Source: CAVORB01 sp963736235 (GTDB lineage Bacteria; Pseudomonadota; Gammaproteobacteria; Chromatiales; Chromatiaceae). From it: 64,000 nt of DNA. Positions within the stretch are counted from its first letter, which is position 1; each line of letters opens with the position of its first letter. The notes below the pieces were generated by a model, which worked only from the letters and a program-made list of their open reading frames with translations, did not search any database and was not told the origin of the DNA. The stretch spans positions 1 through 64,000 of the forward strand of contig CAVTOR010000024.1 of NCBI GenBank assembly GCA_963736235.1. Reading direction: 5' to 3'. The position numbers and the translations under genes are program-made. Shown piece by piece: positions 62,451 to 64,000 of this stretch.

Positions 62451-62922
62451 ATGAATATCAATTTGACCCTGTTCCTGCAGATGATCGCCTTCGCGGTGTT
62501 CGTCTGGTTCTGCATGAAGTTCGTCTGGCCGCCCATCGTCAACGCCCTGGCGGAGCGCAAGACCAAGATCGCCGAAGGGCTGGCGGCGGCCGAGCGCGGC
62601 CATCACGAGCAGGAGCTCGGCCAGAAACGCGCCAAGGAGATCATGCAGGAGGCCAAGCAGCAGGCCGCCGAGATCGTCAACCAGGCGCAGAAGCGCGCTG
62701 CCGAAATCGTCGAGGAGGCGAAGGGCGACGGCGACACCGAAGGCGAGCGCATCCTCACCGCCGCCAAGGCCGAGATCGAGCAGGAGACCAACCGCGCCCG
62801 CGAAGAGCTGCGCGAGAAGGTCGCCGCAACTGGCCGTGGCCGCCGCCGAGAAGATCCTGCAAAAGGAGATCGACGCGACAGCCAACAAGTCCATCGTCGA
62901 TTCCTTCGCCAAGCAGATCTAG
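62451..62922 (+). CDS. atpF: ATP synthase F0 subunit b (one apparent frameshift)
   Basis: The peripheral stalk subunit. It starts MNINLTLFLQMIAFAVFVWF with one membrane helix, then a long charged helix (WPPIVNALAERKTKIAEGLA, AEIEQETNRAREELREKV). Near 62825 one extra C shifts the frame; the other frame continues QLAVAAAEKILQKEIDATAN and ends SFAKQI at 62922. Joined length is about 156 residues, as in E. coli. Confidence 0.93.
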
Positions 62923-62931
62923 GGCGTGACT

Positions 62932-63471
62932 ATGGCCGGAGACATCACTACCATCGCTCGGCCTTATGCAGAAGCGGTGTTCGCGCGCGCCCGGGAAGCG
63001 GACAGCTCGATGCCTGGTCCGAGGCGCTCGAACTGCTCGCCGCGATCGCGGGCAACGCGAAATGGCCGAGTCAGATCGGCAACCCCAACGTTCCCCGCGA
63101 GCGCGTCCGGGACATGATCCTGGATATCGCCGGCGATTCTCTTACGGCGCAGGCGCAGAATCTCGTGAAGCTGCTCGCCGAGAACGACCGGCTGGCGGTG
63201 CTGCCAGAGATCGCGCGCCTGTTCGAGGTGCTCAAGACCGAGCAGCGCGGCGTCCGCCAAGTGCACGTCCGCAGCGCCTACGCGATCGATGCCGACCAGC
63301 AGACGGCGCTGGCCACAGGCGCTTAAGGTGCGCCTGGGCGCGGACGTCGAGCTGACGGTCGAGGAAGACCCATCCCTGATCGGCGGCATGGAGATCCGCG
63401 CCGACGATCTGGTCATCGACGGCTCCGTGCGCGGCAGGCTGCAAAAGCTGGCCACCGAATTGCAAATCTAA
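62932..63471 (+). CDS. atpH: ATP synthase F1 subunit delta (two apparent frameshifts)
   Basis: Connects F1 with the peripheral stalk. ATG 62932 starts MAGDITTIARPYAEAVFARA. Near 62998 the frame changes to QLDAWSEALELLAAIAG and LVKLLAENDRLAVLPEIARL, and near 63315 it changes to ALKVRLGADVELTVEEDPSL with the conserved IGGMEIRADDLVIDGSVRG. Total length is about 179 residues, the normal size. Each break is repaired by one base. Confidence 0.92.
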
Positions 63472-63483
63472 CGGAAAACCGAC

Positions 63484-64000
<517 letters not shown>

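Overview
The window is a piece of chromosome from a gammaproteobacterium. The evidence is a replication-origin block in gammaproteobacterial order (glyQ-glyS-gmhB-plsC, gyrB-recF-dnaN-dnaA, rpmH-rnpA-yidD-yidC-mnmE), a mnmG-rsmG-parA-parB-atp block, a rhodanese-secB-gpsA-trmL block, glnA-DUF4124-ntrB-ntrC, and a type II secretion operon in the Xanthomonas (xps) order E-F-G-H-I-J-K-L-M-N-D. The xps order and the gene neighbourhoods suggest the Xanthomonadales/Chromatiales side of the class. That placement is inference. GC content is high except at the left edge.

Layout. 1-4.5 kb is an accessory patch: two decayed IS5-type transposases in opposite orientation around an AT-richer sulfotransferase gene, then a small secreted protein and a membrane-anchored protein of unknown function. 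4.6-5.2 kb is gmhA. 5.4-19.3 kb, minus strand, is one long chain of overlapping genes running from a WecA-type sugar-phosphate transferase and a CapD/WbpM-type dehydratase into the complete xps-like type II secretion operon. 19.4-22.8 kb holds a DJ-1 protein, CtpA and EnvC (minus). 23.1-28.6 kb holds an ArsR-type regulator, rhodanese, secB, gpsA, trmL, a class IB dihydroorotate dehydrogenase and endonuclease V. 28.6-33.9 kb is the nitrogen-control block ntrC, ntrB, DUF4124 and glnA, with sigma-54 promoter and NtrC-site motifs upstream of both ntrB and glnA. 34.4-36.9 kb is a cation diffusion facilitator and an intact ISAs1-family element with a 10-bp target duplication. 37-52.2 kb is the origin block. 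52.2-56.2 kb is a TgpA-DUF58-MoxR cluster on the minus strand. 56.4-64 kb is mnmG-rsmG-parAB-atpIBEFHA, running off the right edge.

Two themes link the genes. First, chromosome replication and segregation: dnaA-dnaN and a candidate oriC (DnaA boxes beside an AT-rich stretch), two parS palindromes inside recF, and parA/parB about 14 kb away. Second, nitrogen control: NtrC sites of the form GCAC-N7-GTGC plus -24/-12 promoters in front of both ntrBC and glnA.

A caution for any reader: about 18 apparent single-base frameshifts interrupt housekeeping genes (dnaA, recF, gpsA, mnmG, rsmG, moxR, atpI/E/F/H/A and probably gspL and gspJ), and 13 of them lie in the last 8 kb. Each can be repaired by one base, often in a homopolymer, so I read them as sequence or assembly errors, not pseudogenes. 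Those genes are annotated here over their full repaired span.

I saw no tRNA, rRNA or CRISPR array. I did not find a clearly novel defence or metabolic system. The most unusual unexplained structure is a run of four tandem stem-loops between trmL and pyrD (26127-26240).
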